A DNA stretch of 64,000 nt from Clostridia bacterium (GTDB taxonomy: Bacteria > Bacillota > Clostridia > Oscillospirales > CAG-272): NCBI GenBank assembly GCA_017472305.1, contig JAFUQP010000019.1, forward strand, positions 1 through 64,000, given 5' to 3'. The notes under the pieces were generated by a model. It was given only the letters and a program-made list of their open reading frames with translations. It was not told where the DNA came from and did not search any database. Positions within the stretch are counted from its first letter, which is position 1. Every line of letters starts with the position of its first letter. This document shows, one piece after another, positions 41,901 through 51,602 of this stretch. Position numbers and translations under genes: made by a program.

Positions 41901-44900
41901 ATGAAACGAAAATTCTCTTGGCTTATAACATTACTCATAGCGCTCTGTCTGACCCTTGCCTCGTGCCAGGTCGGAGATGGCGGTGACTCGGGCTCCGGAG
42001 GCAGTGGCTCGGGTGACTCCTCAGGAGATTCAGGCAACTCGGGCGGCGCGTCGGGTGATTCGGGCACATCGGGCTCGGGAAACTCAGGCTCCGACACAGC
42101 CACGGGGGACTACATATTCAAGTCGGGTAGCACGCTTAACATTGTATGCGCTTCATCGGGCGAGGCGGTAACGGCTCTCGCAGCCGAGCTCCGCGAGCTC
42201 GGCATTACGGTCAGCGTCGTCGGTACTGCTACATCTCCTGCCGACCACGAGATTATAATAGGTCAGTCAAGCCGAGAGGGCTCCGCGGCAGCCTATCGCA
42301 GGCTCTCGAGAGTGGAGCTTTCGGACGACCTTCACGTCGGCTACGTTATTTACTCCACGGGCACCTCGCTCGCCGTAGCCTACCACGAGGATAAATTCGA
42401 CCTTGAGGCGGCAAAGAATACCGCTATCGCTTACATAAGAGAAAATCTTCTCGGCAGCAGCACCCTCGCCCCCGGAAAGGGCACTGTTTGCTCGGAGCAA
42501 ACCACCCCCATAGATTACCAGGCGGCAATTGACGAGCTTGAACGCGCCCAAAAATGGGTTTCCTTCGAGGAAAAAATAGAAAAAATCAGCCCCGATAACG
42601 CACCTGAAATCGTCGAGGCGGTCAAAAACTACTACGAATGGGTTTGCACCCCCGACGTAATCTCCTGGTTTGCAAACCTCTACGACCCCGCGATAGGCGG
42701 CTACTACTACTCGAACTCGGCACGCGACAACGTCGGCTATCTTCCCGATGCCGAAAGCACCTCTCAGGCGCTCGGTCTGTGGGAGAAGTTTGGCGTACCG
42801 AGCCCCTACTCCGAGATTCCCGAGTGGATGCGACTTCAAATGATAGCCTTCCTTAAGGGACTGCAGGACCCTAAGACGGGTTATTTCTATCACCCGCAGT
42901 GGACAAAGGAGGAGGTTGACAGCCATCTCTCTCGCCGCGCCCGCGACCTTTCAAAATCCGTAAGCACGCTTCGCGCGCTCGGCTCTGCCCCGACCTACGA
43001 CACACCCGAGGGTGACAAGGGCGACGGAATTCTCGCCGACGGCACACCCGTCACAGGCGGTGAAGCCTCTGCCGTTTCGGCAAAGCTCACGTCAAGGCTC
43101 GGCTCCTCGGCATACGGCGCGGCATCGCGCGTGGTTGCGGTTGCCTCCAGCGTTGCAATTCCCTCTCATATGGTTGACGACGTAGCCTTCAAGGCATATC
43201 TTGCAGAATGCGAGGCGGCAAACGCCATTCCCGTAGGTCAGTCGGGACACCGCTCCTTCTACGCGATAGGAAACGAGATAGGCTCGCAGATTTCGCAGAT
43301 AAAGAAGCGCGACGCCGACCTTAAGGCGGCAGGCGCTAACTACTCACTCGGCATGATACTCTACGAGTGGTATAACGAGCATCAGAACAAGGAAACAGGA
43401 CTTTGGGACGAGGGTGTAAACTACGACGCGACAAACGCGCTCCTTAAGATATGCGGCACCTACACCGAGCTTGGCAAGCTCTTCCCCAACGCAGACCTTG
43501 CTATAAGCTCCTGCATCGAGATGCTCTCCTCCCCCGCCCCCGTAGAGGCTACGGTTTACGTTTACAACATCTGGATGGCTCTTGACAATATCTTCAAGAA
43601 CCTCTCGTCAAGCTTTGCCCAGGGCGACCCGAAGAACGCGCAGCTTGTCGCGGATTCGCGCGCTAAGCTCTTTGAGTCTGCTCCCTCAACTATTGAAATA
43701 TCGGCAAGAAAGCAGCTGACCTTCAAGAAGAACGACGGCTCCTTCTCATACATGCCTAATGAAACGGCAACGACCAGCCAGGGTATGAGAGTCGCCGTAC
43801 CGAGAACGAACGAGGGCGACATCAACGCAACCACCATAGCCATGGGCGGTACTATAGGCAACTGCCTTGACGCGCTCGGGCTTTCGGGCGCTGCTCCGAG
43901 CTACTTCACAAGAGCCGATATGTACTACTACATTTACCTTCTCGAGGGACTCGGCCCCGTAATCAAGGACGAGTCGGAAACGGTAATAGACTATCTAACC
44001 TTTGACGACGACACAGTCGGCAACGCTCCCACGGGTTCGATTCTCTCCAAGGAAGAGGGCAAGACCGGACTCGGCACGCTCACCGTCGTTGAAGACAAAT
44101 ACGGTGAGACACAGGGCAACCTCGCGGCAGAGTTCACCACCGTCAGTAAGTCAAGCGACACCTTGAGGCTCAACTCGCAGTCGGGCTCTCTCACCGCGTC
44201 CTGCTTCGTTTTCGAGGCTGATATTAATATGGTAGAGAGCGACGAGGCGTACGTTATGCAGCTTCTTCTTCAGCCCCAGACCTATATGCTCGGTCTTAAG
44301 GTTTCGAACGGCAGAGTCGGACTGCTTGAGTCGTCCTCTGCAACCTGGAAGTACGCAAAGGAGGTTGACCTCGGCGTATCGGCAGCCCTCGGCGAGTGGT
44401 TCAACGTAAGAGTTGAATACTACGTCGGTGACCGCGATTCGGTAAGAATTATGGTCTACTTCAACGGCGAGCTTATAGCAATCACCGACAACTACTACGA
44501 CCCTAAGGGCGAGAAGCTCTCGGGATTAGGCACTCCATCGGAGTCCTTCGACTACGTATCGATTATCGGTATGAATGACTATAACTTCACGGTTCTTCTT
44601 GACAACCTTGCAGCTTACAAGACGAATGCGTCCTATAAGACGCCCCCGATAGACGAGCTGCCCTTCATTAATATAGACCCGCCCGAAAGAGGCGAGCTGG
44701 TTCACACCTTCGACAGCTCCGATTCTCTTGAAATAAATCAGAATAACGCGCTAGAGAGCCCCGAGATTGCGACAAACCCCGAAACCTCGAGTAATTCCCT
44801 GAAGCTTGTCGGCACAGGCAAGGACAAGGTCAAAAACGAGGAGGGCAAGGACGTAGACCCCACGCCTTCAAGCGTCTTTATCCCGATTAACGTAAGAGGC

Positions 44901-46889
44901 CCCGGGGCAAGGACTATCGTCCTCGAGAGCGACGTAAAGATTGTAGCAGACAGCTCGGTTACGGCGCTTCGCATCTACATTCGAGAGAACAACACGGCAA
45001 GAAACGATATAGTCTGCTTTGACCTGAAGGTCGAGAAGGCGGCAGACGGCACCTTCATCAGAGTTCACGATGCTCCAAACGGCAGCCAGGCGGCGGCGTT
45101 CGAGGGAATAAGAGTCCCGATAGAGAACAGCTTCAGGCTTCGCCTCGAGTATTACGAGGAAGAGCTTACCACGCTTATCTACGTCAACGGCAAGCTCCTC
45201 GGTGCGAGCGGAACAATCTGCAACTATGCCGACAAGTATACGGCAGGACTGCTTGAAATCACGGGTGTGACAAAGCAGAACGGCTACGAAGCCTACCTCG
45301 ATAACCTTATCTTCGAGCGCACGAAAGGCTCCTTCAAGACAGCAACCGAACCGCCCCTTCCCGAGGTTAACCACGACTTCTCGAAGAACGACACAGGCAT
45401 CACCCTCTCGGGCGGCGCAAAGCTCGAGCGCGAGATGGCAAAGCTTTCTAAAGAGGGCGCAGCTCTCTCGCTTAATTCCGAAACGAGAGGCGACGTTTAC
45501 ACCGCGACCTCGTTCAGAACCTTTATGAAGCTTGGCACAGGCACGCTCGGCACCCACCGCTTCACCCTTCTCTCAGACACCGATGAGGCAATAACCTCTT
45601 TCGAGCTTGACAGAAGCAAGAAGGCACTCACCCTTCGCGAGTATTACGCCGGCGGCATAGGAAGCGATATGTTCCATACCGACCTTACCGCAGGCGAGGG
45701 AGAATTGTCCTTCAATTACTACCACGACAGAAAAATCACTACGATTTACCTTGACGGAGTGCTGATAGGCATCAACACTCTGACCTACTCCTACGAAAAC
45801 CAGAGCCTCATTCCCACAAAGCTGAAAATTGAGCAGGTCGGTGGCTCGGGAGCCGTGTATTTCGACAACATAGTGCTTGAAAAGTCACTTATTGTTTACA
45901 AAAAGTCGAAGGTTGAAGGCGTTATCACCCCGAGTGAGAACGATTGGGACTTCGAGAATTCCTACCGCGATATGCTCCCGCAGGGCGTTGTTACAGACCT
46001 CTCCTCGACGGGCGGTCAGTTTGACGTCAAGGGCGTAGAGATAGGTAAGGACGAGGACGGCAACCCGATATACAGTAAATTCGTTACTATGACCACAACG
46101 ATAGGCGGTAACGATTATATCGAGTTCAATATGAAGGAGGCAAATAAGCTTTCGGGCAAGGTTGTCAGTGTGTTCGAGGCTGATATGCTCTTCGACGGCA
46201 ATCCTTCGTCAAGCACAACCACCGTTGAGCTTTACCTTAAGGACGGTGCAAGCGGAAATTCCGCTTGGCGACTTCTCCTCCAGTTCAACGATGCCGAAAG
46301 CTCGGGCAAGAACAAGGGCAGGCTTCATATCAGCGACTGGATGAACAGCAAGGGCACAATCGGCGCAGAATTTGCCGACGAAGGAACGCTCATAAAGCTC
46401 CGCATTGAATATGCAGAGGCCGAGGACGGCAGTATGTTCCTTAACGTATTTATTAACGGAAAATACGTGGCAACAAGCACCAACCCCTATTCGCTGACCG
46501 CGGTTTACTCGCCCGAGAGTATAACTAAGGTACGCTTCTACGCTACCAGCGCGGCAGTCGGAACTATCTTTCTTGACAACGTAAAGCTCTACCACGCAAC
46601 CGAGCTAACCTCGACTGAAAACGAGGACGAGGGCGGCGAAGGCGGAAACACCGGTGAAGGCGGAAACACCGGCGAGGGCGGTAACACCGGCGAAGGCGGA
46701 AACACCGGCGAGGGTGGCAATACCGGCGAAAGCGGCAACACCGGCGAAGGCGGCACACCCGAGGAGCCTATAGTACCCGAGGAGCCTGTGCTTCCCGAGG
46801 GTGACGGAAGCTTCGACAATATCGGAGAAATCCCCGAGGAGCCCGACGACGCGCCTATATACGACGGCAGCGGCTGGACAAAGCCTTAA
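41901..46889 (+). CDS. Giant surface lipoprotein: alpha-toroid plus four beta-sandwich domains
   Basis: A 1662-residue protein with a lipoprotein signal ending LTLASC (Cys 22). A Gly/Ser/Asp linker (23-68) leads to an alpha/beta domain (about 70-190). A helical domain (about 215-690) has YYYSNSARDN, LPDAESTSQA, YHPQW and SRRARDL. Four LamG-like beta-sandwiches follow (about 700-920, 925-1150, 1150-1340, 1345-1570), each ending in a strand such as LLDNLAAYK or YLDNLIFER. Six 6-residue GGNTGE repeats and a Pro/Glu tail complete it. The helical part resembles alpha/alpha-toroid polysaccharide-degrading enzymes, but I cannot name a family or catalytic residue. ATG 41901 follows GAAAGGAA; the earlier ATG at 41883 overlaps that site. 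A signal-less paralogue follows. Confidence 0.85.
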   Translation: MKRKFSWLITLLIALCLTLASCQVGDGGDSGSGGSGSGDSSGDSGNSGGASGDSGTSGSGNSGSDTATGDYIFKSGSTLNIVCASSGEAVTALAAELRELGITVSVVGTATSPADHEIIIGQSSREGSAAAYRRLSRVELSDDLHVGYVIYSTGTSLAVAYHEDKFDLEAAKNTAIAYIRENLLGSSTLAPGKGTVCSEQTTPIDYQAAIDELERAQKWVSFEEKIEKISPDNAPEIVEAVKNYYEWVCTPDVISWFANLYDPAIGGYYYSNSARDNVGYLPDAESTSQALGLWEKFGVPSPYSEIPEWMRLQMIAFLKGLQDPKTGYFYHPQWTKEEVDSHLSRRARDLSKSVSTLRALGSAPTYDTPEGDKGDGILADGTPVTGGEASAVSAKLTSRLGSSAYGAASRVVAVASSVAIPSHMVDDVAFKAYLAECEAANAIPVGQSGHRSFYAIGNEIGSQISQIKKRDADLKAAGANYSLGMILYEWYNEHQNKETGLWDEGVNYDATNALLKICGTYTELGKLFPNADLAISSCIEMLSSPAPVEATVYVYNIWMALDNIFKNLSSSFAQGDPKNAQLVADSRAKLFESAPSTIEISARKQLTFKKNDGSFSYMPNETATTSQGMRVAVPRTNEGDINATTIAMGGTIGNCLDALGLSGAAPSYFTRADMYYYIYLLEGLGPVIKDESETVIDYLTFDDDTVGNAPTGSILSKEEGKTGLGTLTVVEDKYGETQGNLAAEFTTVSKSSDTLRLNSQSGSLTASCFVFEADINMVESDEAYVMQLLLQPQTYMLGLKVSNGRVGLLESSSATWKYAKEVDLGVSAALGEWFNVRVEYYVGDRDSVRIMVYFNGELIAITDNYYDPKGEKLSGLGTPSESFDYVSIIGMNDYNFTVLLDNLAAYKTNASYKTPPIDELPFINIDPPERGELVHTFDSSDSLEINQNNALESPEIATNPETSSNSLKLVGTGKDKVKNEEGKDVDPTPSSVFIPINVRGPGARTIVLESDVKIVADSSVTALRIYIRENNTARNDIVCFDLKVEKAADGTFIRVHDAPNGSQAAAFEGIRVPIENSFRLRLEYYEEELTTLIYVNGKLLGASGTICNYADKYTAGLLEITGVTKQNGYEAYLDNLIFERTKGSFKTATEPPLPEVNHDFSKNDTGITLSGGAKLEREMAKLSKEGAALSLNSETRGDVYTATSFRTFMKLGTGTLGTHRFTLLSDTDEAITSFELDRSKKALTLREYYAGGIGSDMFHTDLTAGEGELSFNYYHDRKITTIYLDGVLIGINTLTYSYENQSLIPTKLKIEQVGGSGAVYFDNIVLEKSLIVYKKSKVEGVITPSENDWDFENSYRDMLPQGVVTDLSSTGGQFDVKGVEIGKDEDGNPIYSKFVTMTTTIGGNDYIEFNMKEANKLSGKVVSVFEADMLFDGNPSSSTTTVELYLKDGASGNSAWRLLLQFNDAESSGKNKGRLHISDWMNSKGTIGAEFADEGTLIKLRIEYAEAEDGSMFLNVFINGKYVATSTNPYSLTAVYSPESITKVRFYATSAAVGTIFLDNVKLYHATELTSTENEDEGGEGGNTGEGGNTGEGGNTGEGGNTGEGGNTGESGNTGEGGTPEEPIVPEEPVLPEGDGSFDNIGEIPEEPDDAPIYDGSGWTKP
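46641..46748 (+). repeat. Six tandem 18-bp units encoding GGNTGE
   Basis: Units such as GGCGGAAACACCGGCGAG repeat six times with few changes. The unit is a multiple of three, so copy-number change would alter linker length without breaking the frame. Confidence 0.9.
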
Positions 46890-47048
46890 CGGAAGCCACT
46901 TGGTGCTTTGGCACGCAAAAAGCCAATTGGCATAAGGCTAGTACAGAACGCCCTGCCAAGTCTCACAAGTAAAAGAGGCTGTCCCGAATAAAGACTAAGG
47001 TCAGCCTCACAAAAATATTATTTTCCAAAACCCGAAAGGACAAAAACA

Positions 47049-48326
47049 ATGGACACGCGCGAAATGCAATGGGAAAGGCTCGCAAAGGAGGCGACACGCC
47101 TCGGCGGCGACGGAAACGCAATCGTAGATGCTTACAGGGAGCTATACTCGGTACACAGCGAGAAAATCTGCTCCTGGCTCGGTGCGCTCTTTGAGCCCGA
47201 GATTGGTGGCTTCTACTACTCAAACTCCGCAAGGGATAACGAGTACGTGGAGATTGGTGGCGAGAAGCATTACTTCCTTCCCGACATTGAGTCTACAAAC
47301 CAGGCGACCAATATGCTGCTCAGCACGGGTATGCTAGAGAGCTGTATGGAGCTTCCCGAATGGATGCGAAAAAAGATTGTTAGCTTTACCTCTTCTCTCC
47401 TCTCCCCCGAGGACGGCTACATCTACCACCCGCAATGGGGCAAAAACATAAGGCTTTCAAGGCGCGGCAGGGACCTCAACTGGGCTATAGAGATGCAGGG
47501 CAAGTTCGATTTCAAGCTCCCCTACCCCACGGCAATTGAGAGGCTTCGCGAAAGCGGAGATAACCCCGACAAGAAGGCGGAAATAATGGAGAATATGCCC
47601 GAGCACCTTCACTCAAAGGAAGCCTTCCTCGAGTACCTCAACTCCCTCGATTGGGAGAACAAGGCATATCCCTCGGGCAACACCGTAACGGCACAGGGCA
47701 CGCAGATTGTTGCGGCAGGGCTTGCCGACGTGGCGGTTGATTTCCTCAACTCGATACAGAGGCCCGAAAGCGGCAGCTGGGGCAAGTACGACGGCTACGA
47801 GGCTGTTAACGGCATACTCAAGATAACCGGCGTATACCAGCAGGCAAAGAGAGCAATTCCCAATGCACTTAACACGGCGATGACTGCTATGGACTGCCTC
47901 AACCTTGACGTTGAGTGCGAGGCTGTCGTCTGGCAGTATAACGCGTGGTACTCCATAAGAAATATAACCGATAACCTCAGACGTTTCGGCGGTGAGGCAG
48001 GAAAAAGACAGGCGGCAGAGATTGTCGCTGAGTGCTTAAGGCGCGCGCCCGAGGCTATTCGCTCCTCGGCAAAGAAGTGTCTGCCCTTCCTCTGCGAGGA
48101 CGGTGCGTACTCCTACACCCCCGGCTTCTCGTCCTCGACCTCGCAGGCAGCGAGAGTTTCGCTCGGACTTAAGGAAGGCGACGTCAACGCGACTGTTATC
48201 AACTGCACGGGCATTATCCACAACTCACTGAAGGCGCTTGACCTTGAAGAAAGCTTCGTTCCCCTCTTCGGAAGAAGCGGCTACGAGAAGTTCCTCGCAG
48301 GCGTGGAAAGCGTCAGAAACAAGTGA
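47049..48326 (+). CDS. Cytosolic paralogue of the surface toroid domain
   Basis: The 425-residue protein lacks a signal peptide. It shares with the upstream lipoprotein the landmarks GGFYYSNSARDN, LPDIESTNQA, YHPQWGKN, SRRGRDL, a central WENKAYPSGNTVTAQG region, YNAWYSI and GDVNATVIN near the end. The pattern of repeated helices suggests an alpha/alpha toroid. Because one copy is outside and one inside the cell, the pair may act on the same glycan at two stages, or the inner copy may have a different role. AAAGGA precedes the ATG. The gap of 159 bases before it holds only a small hairpin (GAGGCTG...CAGCCTC). Confidence 0.85.
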   Translation: MDTREMQWERLAKEATRLGGDGNAIVDAYRELYSVHSEKICSWLGALFEPEIGGFYYSNSARDNEYVEIGGEKHYFLPDIESTNQATNMLLSTGMLESCMELPEWMRKKIVSFTSSLLSPEDGYIYHPQWGKNIRLSRRGRDLNWAIEMQGKFDFKLPYPTAIERLRESGDNPDKKAEIMENMPEHLHSKEAFLEYLNSLDWENKAYPSGNTVTAQGTQIVAAGLADVAVDFLNSIQRPESGSWGKYDGYEAVNGILKITGVYQQAKRAIPNALNTAMTAMDCLNLDVECEAVVWQYNAWYSIRNITDNLRRFGGEAGKRQAAEIVAECLRRAPEAIRSSAKKCLPFLCEDGAYSYTPGFSSSTSQAARVSLGLKEGDVNATVINCTGIIHNSLKALDLEESFVPLFGRSGYEKFLAGVESVRNK

Positions 48327-48329
48327 TTT

Positions 48330-48347
48330 TGTAAACTATACCTTACA
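48330..48347. promoter_or_regulatory. 18-bp near-palindrome TGTAAA-N6-CTTACA
   Basis: It lies right after the stop of the 425-residue protein and 49 bases before the 56-residue peptide gene. One mismatch to the recurring TGTAAA-N6-TTTACA form. Confidence 0.4.
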
Positions 48348-48395
48348 TTAAGCGCACTTTTATTAACATAAACCTCAGAAAGAAAGGAGAACAGT

Positions 48396-48566
48396 ATGAG
48401 CGAAAAATCGAAAAGACTCCCCTACAGAGAGCCAAAGGTAACCCTCATTACAATTGACTCCCTCGACGTAATCAGAACCTCGCCCATTGGCGGCGGCGAC
48501 GATGACACAGGCACTCTCGGCGGCTCAGGCGGCGGTGGCGGCTGGACTGGAAGCGGAGCTTATTAG
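48396..48566 (+). CDS. 56-residue Gly/Asp-rich small protein
   Basis: A short gene with a very good AAAGGAG site seven bases before its ATG. The product begins MSEKSKRLPYREPKVTLI and continues with a hydrophobic/acidic stretch TIDSLDVIRTS, a glycine-rich, acidic tail (GGGDDDTGTLGG, then a run of glycines) and the ending WTGSGAY. It has no signal peptide. It resembles in layout small unassigned proteins of Clostridia in which a YxxPxVxxIxxDxxDVIxTS-like segment precedes a Gly/Asp tail; that comparison is from memory. The function is unknown. It sits between the toroid paralogue and a secreted protein gene. Confidence 0.75.
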   Translation: MSEKSKRLPYREPKVTLITIDSLDVIRTSPIGGGDDDTGTLGGSGGGGGWTGSGAY

Positions 48567-48659
48567 ACAAAGCAAGCGGTTGCAAAGCAAGGAAAAGCTC
48601 TTGACAAAGCAGCCTCGCACCAAAAAGAAAAACTCATAATATTTGAAAGGAAAAGAAAA

Positions 48660-50222
48660 ATGAAACAGAGAAAAACCTCAAAGCTTATTATTCTCGCACT
48701 TTCTCTCGCGCTTCTTATCGGCTCGGCTGTCGGAATTGCAGTAAGCGCAAACGAAGCTACAGCCCCCACTATTCTTTCTAAAAACGTTGCGGCAGACGGC
48801 AACTTCTGCCTTATGTTCGCAGTTGACCCTGCAACCTGTGCAGGCGAGGACGTAACCCTTACGGTTTATAACACCAACCCCGAAGGCCTTGAAGGTGATG
48901 CTCTCGCAAGCGCTACCGTGCAGACCATCACAAAGCCTGTGACCGACACCCAGCCCGAGGACCTTGACGGCAATCCGGAAACCGCAAAAACCGACGTTCT
49001 CGTGTTCACCACCAAGGGCGTTGCCGCAAAGGACATCGCCGACGAGTGGTACATAACCGTTGAGTCGGGCGACCTTTCCACCACCGAAAAGTACAGTGTA
49101 AGAGAGTACGCCTTCGAGCGTCTTTACAAGGACCAGACCATTCTCGCGGCAGGCGGCACCTACGAGTACCGTCAGAAGCAGTTCTACCTCTCTATCCTCG
49201 CAGTAGGCTCTACCGCGCAGGACCTTCTCGTTAACGCAGAGCTTGAAGCAGGCGCTACTCCCGAAAGACTTGCAAACGAGTACTCCTACGCAGCAATCAC
49301 GAAGGGCAGTTTCTCAGGCGACCTTACAGGCACCTACGGCTTCGTTGAAATCGGCGACAGCCTTACCCTCACCGAGGACGCAGGCTTCACCGACCCCTCT
49401 TGGAAGGTTTACACCTACGGCACAAATGGCGCGCTTGATACAGTTGAAACCGTAGCACTCGGCTCTACTATCGAAATCACAGGCAACACCGTCGTAGTTC
49501 CCGGCTGGGCAGAAGGCAAGACCCCCGGTAAGTACTTTGGCGACCTCGGTGACGATGCTCTTGCATTTGACGGCTCGGAGTCTGTACCCAATGCAATTTC
49601 TCTTAATACGACAACCACGCCTAAAGACGGATACCACAAAATCATTGCAGATACCGGCAGAGGAAACGTTCTTGTTGTAGGCAAAACCGATTACACTTGG
49701 GTATCCGGCGACGTAAACTCTCCCGCGTTAACAGCAACAATTGTCGACAAGGCTAACGAAAACGGAAATACGCTTGTTATCGAGATGGATATCAAGATTG
49801 ACCTTACTTATACTAACTATAATTCTGCTAGCGAGTATTCATCCAGAACCACGGCAATGAATAGGCTAGACATATTTAATGGAAGCGGAACAAGCATTTC
49901 AAATTGGAATCACAATTGTGTAGAAACAAGTGGTACTCTTTCTGCAGATTCCCCTTTAGGTGGCGATATATGGAATATTAATGGTTCTGGGGAGTTCGAA
50001 TACGGCAAATGGTATAATTTATGCATTGAAATATTAGAGAAAGATACAACTTATAATAAAGTTACAATCTACATTGACGGAGAATATTTTACAAACTTCA
50101 ATATAGGAGCATCAACGGGTTACGATATTTATACAGCAACCTCGTTCAAGTTCACTTGGCAGCCCAGAACTGTTGCAGAAACCCACATTGATAACCTCTT
50201 TGTTGGTATCGTTGAGAAATAA
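48660..50222 (+). CDS. Secreted protein with C-terminal beta-sandwich (LamG-like) domain
   Basis: The 520-residue protein has a standard Sec signal (IILALSLALLIGSAVGIAVSA, cleavage near 30). A beta/helical region (35-200) with EYAFERLYKDQTILAAGG and QFYLSILAVGSTAQ follows. A second beta region precedes a C-terminal concanavalin-like sandwich (320-520) ending HIDNLFVGIVEK, similar to those in the upstream giant lipoprotein. It lacks an obvious anchor. The first two thirds are GC-rich, while bases 49780-50160 are clearly AT-rich, so the C-terminal domain may have been recombined in. GAAAGGAA precedes the ATG. Confidence 0.82.
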   Translation: MKQRKTSKLIILALSLALLIGSAVGIAVSANEATAPTILSKNVAADGNFCLMFAVDPATCAGEDVTLTVYNTNPEGLEGDALASATVQTITKPVTDTQPEDLDGNPETAKTDVLVFTTKGVAAKDIADEWYITVESGDLSTTEKYSVREYAFERLYKDQTILAAGGTYEYRQKQFYLSILAVGSTAQDLLVNAELEAGATPERLANEYSYAAITKGSFSGDLTGTYGFVEIGDSLTLTEDAGFTDPSWKVYTYGTNGALDTVETVALGSTIEITGNTVVVPGWAEGKTPGKYFGDLGDDALAFDGSESVPNAISLNTTTTPKDGYHKIIADTGRGNVLVVGKTDYTWVSGDVNSPALTATIVDKANENGNTLVIEMDIKIDLTYTNYNSASEYSSRTTAMNRLDIFNGSGTSISNWNHNCVETSGTLSADSPLGGDIWNINGSGEFEYGKWYNLCIEILEKDTTYNKVTIYIDGEYFTNFNIGASTGYDIYTATSFKFTWQPRTVAETHIDNLFVGIVEK

Positions 50223-50237
50223 TTTCAAACTTCAACC

Positions 50238-50263
50238 GAAACGGCGGCGATTGCCGCCGTTTC
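50238..50263 (+). terminator. Terminator after the secreted beta-sandwich gene
   Basis: GAAACGGCGGC, loop GATT, GCCGCCGTTTC, then TATTTT. Confidence 0.85.
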
Positions 50264-50359
50264 TATTTTCCGAATAGGACATTTTTTGCTTAAATCGGCG
50301 TTTAGGAAATCTTGATTTTTATTTAATAAATAATACTTGTATTTATTTCTAATAATCTC

Positions 50360-50388
50360 TTGACTTTTTCGGAGCGCGGATTTATAAT
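50360..50388 (+). promoter_or_regulatory. Promoter of the PHP phosphoesterase gene
   Basis: TTGACT, 17 bases, TATAAT. The 120-base leader holds GGGG-TAAAT-CCCC and a TCCGCCA/TGTGGCGGA hairpin just before the ribosome binding site. Confidence 0.75.
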
Positions 50389-50515
50389 TAAACCAAAGGG
50401 GTAAATCCCCACGTTTTCGGGTCAAAAAAGCCTCTCCAAAAATATCCGAAACAGACAAATCATTTCCGCCAAAACCACGTGTGGCGGACAAAGGAAAGCT
50501 ACGAGGAAAAACAGA

Positions 50516-51424
50516 ATGAAAGATTTCAAAGTATTTGCAAGCTGTCACAACCACTCCACCTATTCCGACGGAGAATACACGCCCGACACCCTTGCCAGAA
50601 TAGCAAAAAATCTCGGACACGGGGGCATAATTCTCACCGACCACGACACCGTTCAGGGCTATCCCTTTATGAAGGAGGCTTGCGACAAATACGGCCTTAA
50701 GACTATGATGGGTGCTGAGTTCACTACCTACCACACAATGCCCGACGGCAGACGCCGCGGTATTCACCTTCTCGGCTTCGATTTCGACCCCGAGCACGAG
50801 GCGCTCCGTGACTTTATTCCCTATGCGGCAGGCATGCAGACCGACCGCTCGAAGATACTCTTCCGGTTTGCGAAGGAAAGCGGCGAGATGCGCGAGGGAG
50901 TTGAGTGGGAGGACGTGCTTGCAGACCACCCCAACCATAATTATTTCTGTAACAACGAGGTGTTCGCGTCCTTTATGAAGCGCGGCATTTACCGCTACGA
51001 CGAGTACGACGATTTCGTAAAGAGATTCTTCTCCTACCGCGACGCAGAGCGCGAGCAGCGCGTACACGAGATTACGAAAAAGTCCTATAACGACATAGAA
51101 ACTGCCGACGTTATCAAGAGAATTAAGGCAGCGGGCGGCGTACCTGTTATCGCTCACCCGCAGGGCTATGAAAAATATGCCGACGAGCTGCTTTCAATAG
51201 GTGCTATGGGCTTTGAAACAAGGCACTCTATGATTAACGAGGAGGCGCGCGAGTTCTTCACCAATTACTGCAACGAGCACAAGCTCTACAAGATGGGCGG
51301 CGCAGACCACGAAAACGTTCTCGGCGGACTTCTCGTCTTCGGCGACGAGTGCTCCTCGCCCTACGAAACCTCGGGTATTGACGAAGAATGCTTTATGGAG
51401 ATTTTCGAGAGAAAGCTCGGCTAA
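50516..51424 (+). CDS. PHP-domain phosphoesterase
   Basis: The 302-residue protein has the PHP metal motifs in order: HNHSTYSDG near residue 11, ILTDHDT near 40, MGAEFTTYH near 67, VIAHPQG near 222 and GGADHE near 262. This group hydrolyses phosphoesters such as 3',5'-bisnucleotides or short RNAs, or histidinol phosphate. The YciV/RNase AM-like branch is the closest by layout but is not proven. The protein is cytosolic. AGGAAA precedes the ATG. Confidence 0.85.
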   Translation: MKDFKVFASCHNHSTYSDGEYTPDTLARIAKNLGHGGIILTDHDTVQGYPFMKEACDKYGLKTMMGAEFTTYHTMPDGRRRGIHLLGFDFDPEHEALRDFIPYAAGMQTDRSKILFRFAKESGEMREGVEWEDVLADHPNHNYFCNNEVFASFMKRGIYRYDEYDDFVKRFFSYRDAEREQRVHEITKKSYNDIETADVIKRIKAAGGVPVIAHPQGYEKYADELLSIGAMGFETRHSMINEEAREFFTNYCNEHKLYKMGGADHENVLGGLLVFGDECSSPYETSGIDEECFMEIFERKLG

Positions 51425-51477
51425 ACCAAGCACCGCATTTATCGAATAAATTCCCGATAGGATAAGTTCAGTACATA

Positions 51478-51533
51478 AAAAGAGCAAGAGTAAAAGGACG
51501 GAAAATCCTTCTATTCTTGCTCTTATATTTTTT
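51478..51533. terminator. Bidirectional terminator between PHP and DUF362 genes
   Basis: AAGAGCAAGA (51479 onward) pairs with TCTTGCTCTT, with an inner AAGGA/TCCTT stem. A and T runs flank it, serving the convergent genes. Confidence 0.85.
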
Positions 51534-51602
51534 AATTAAACTCTCCACGGCAAAGCCGCTTTGCTACTTCGATACAGAAATCTATTAACGCTATCGCCGT
51601 GC

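Noticed and set aside
48567-48659. Separate promoter for the secreted beta-sandwich gene
   Set aside because: TTGACA is present but the nearest -10-like sequence is too far away (about 28 bases).
50225-51157. 310-codon open frame opposite the PHP gene
   Set aside because: It is a shadow of the PHP phosphoesterase, whose metal motifs are intact on the plus strand.
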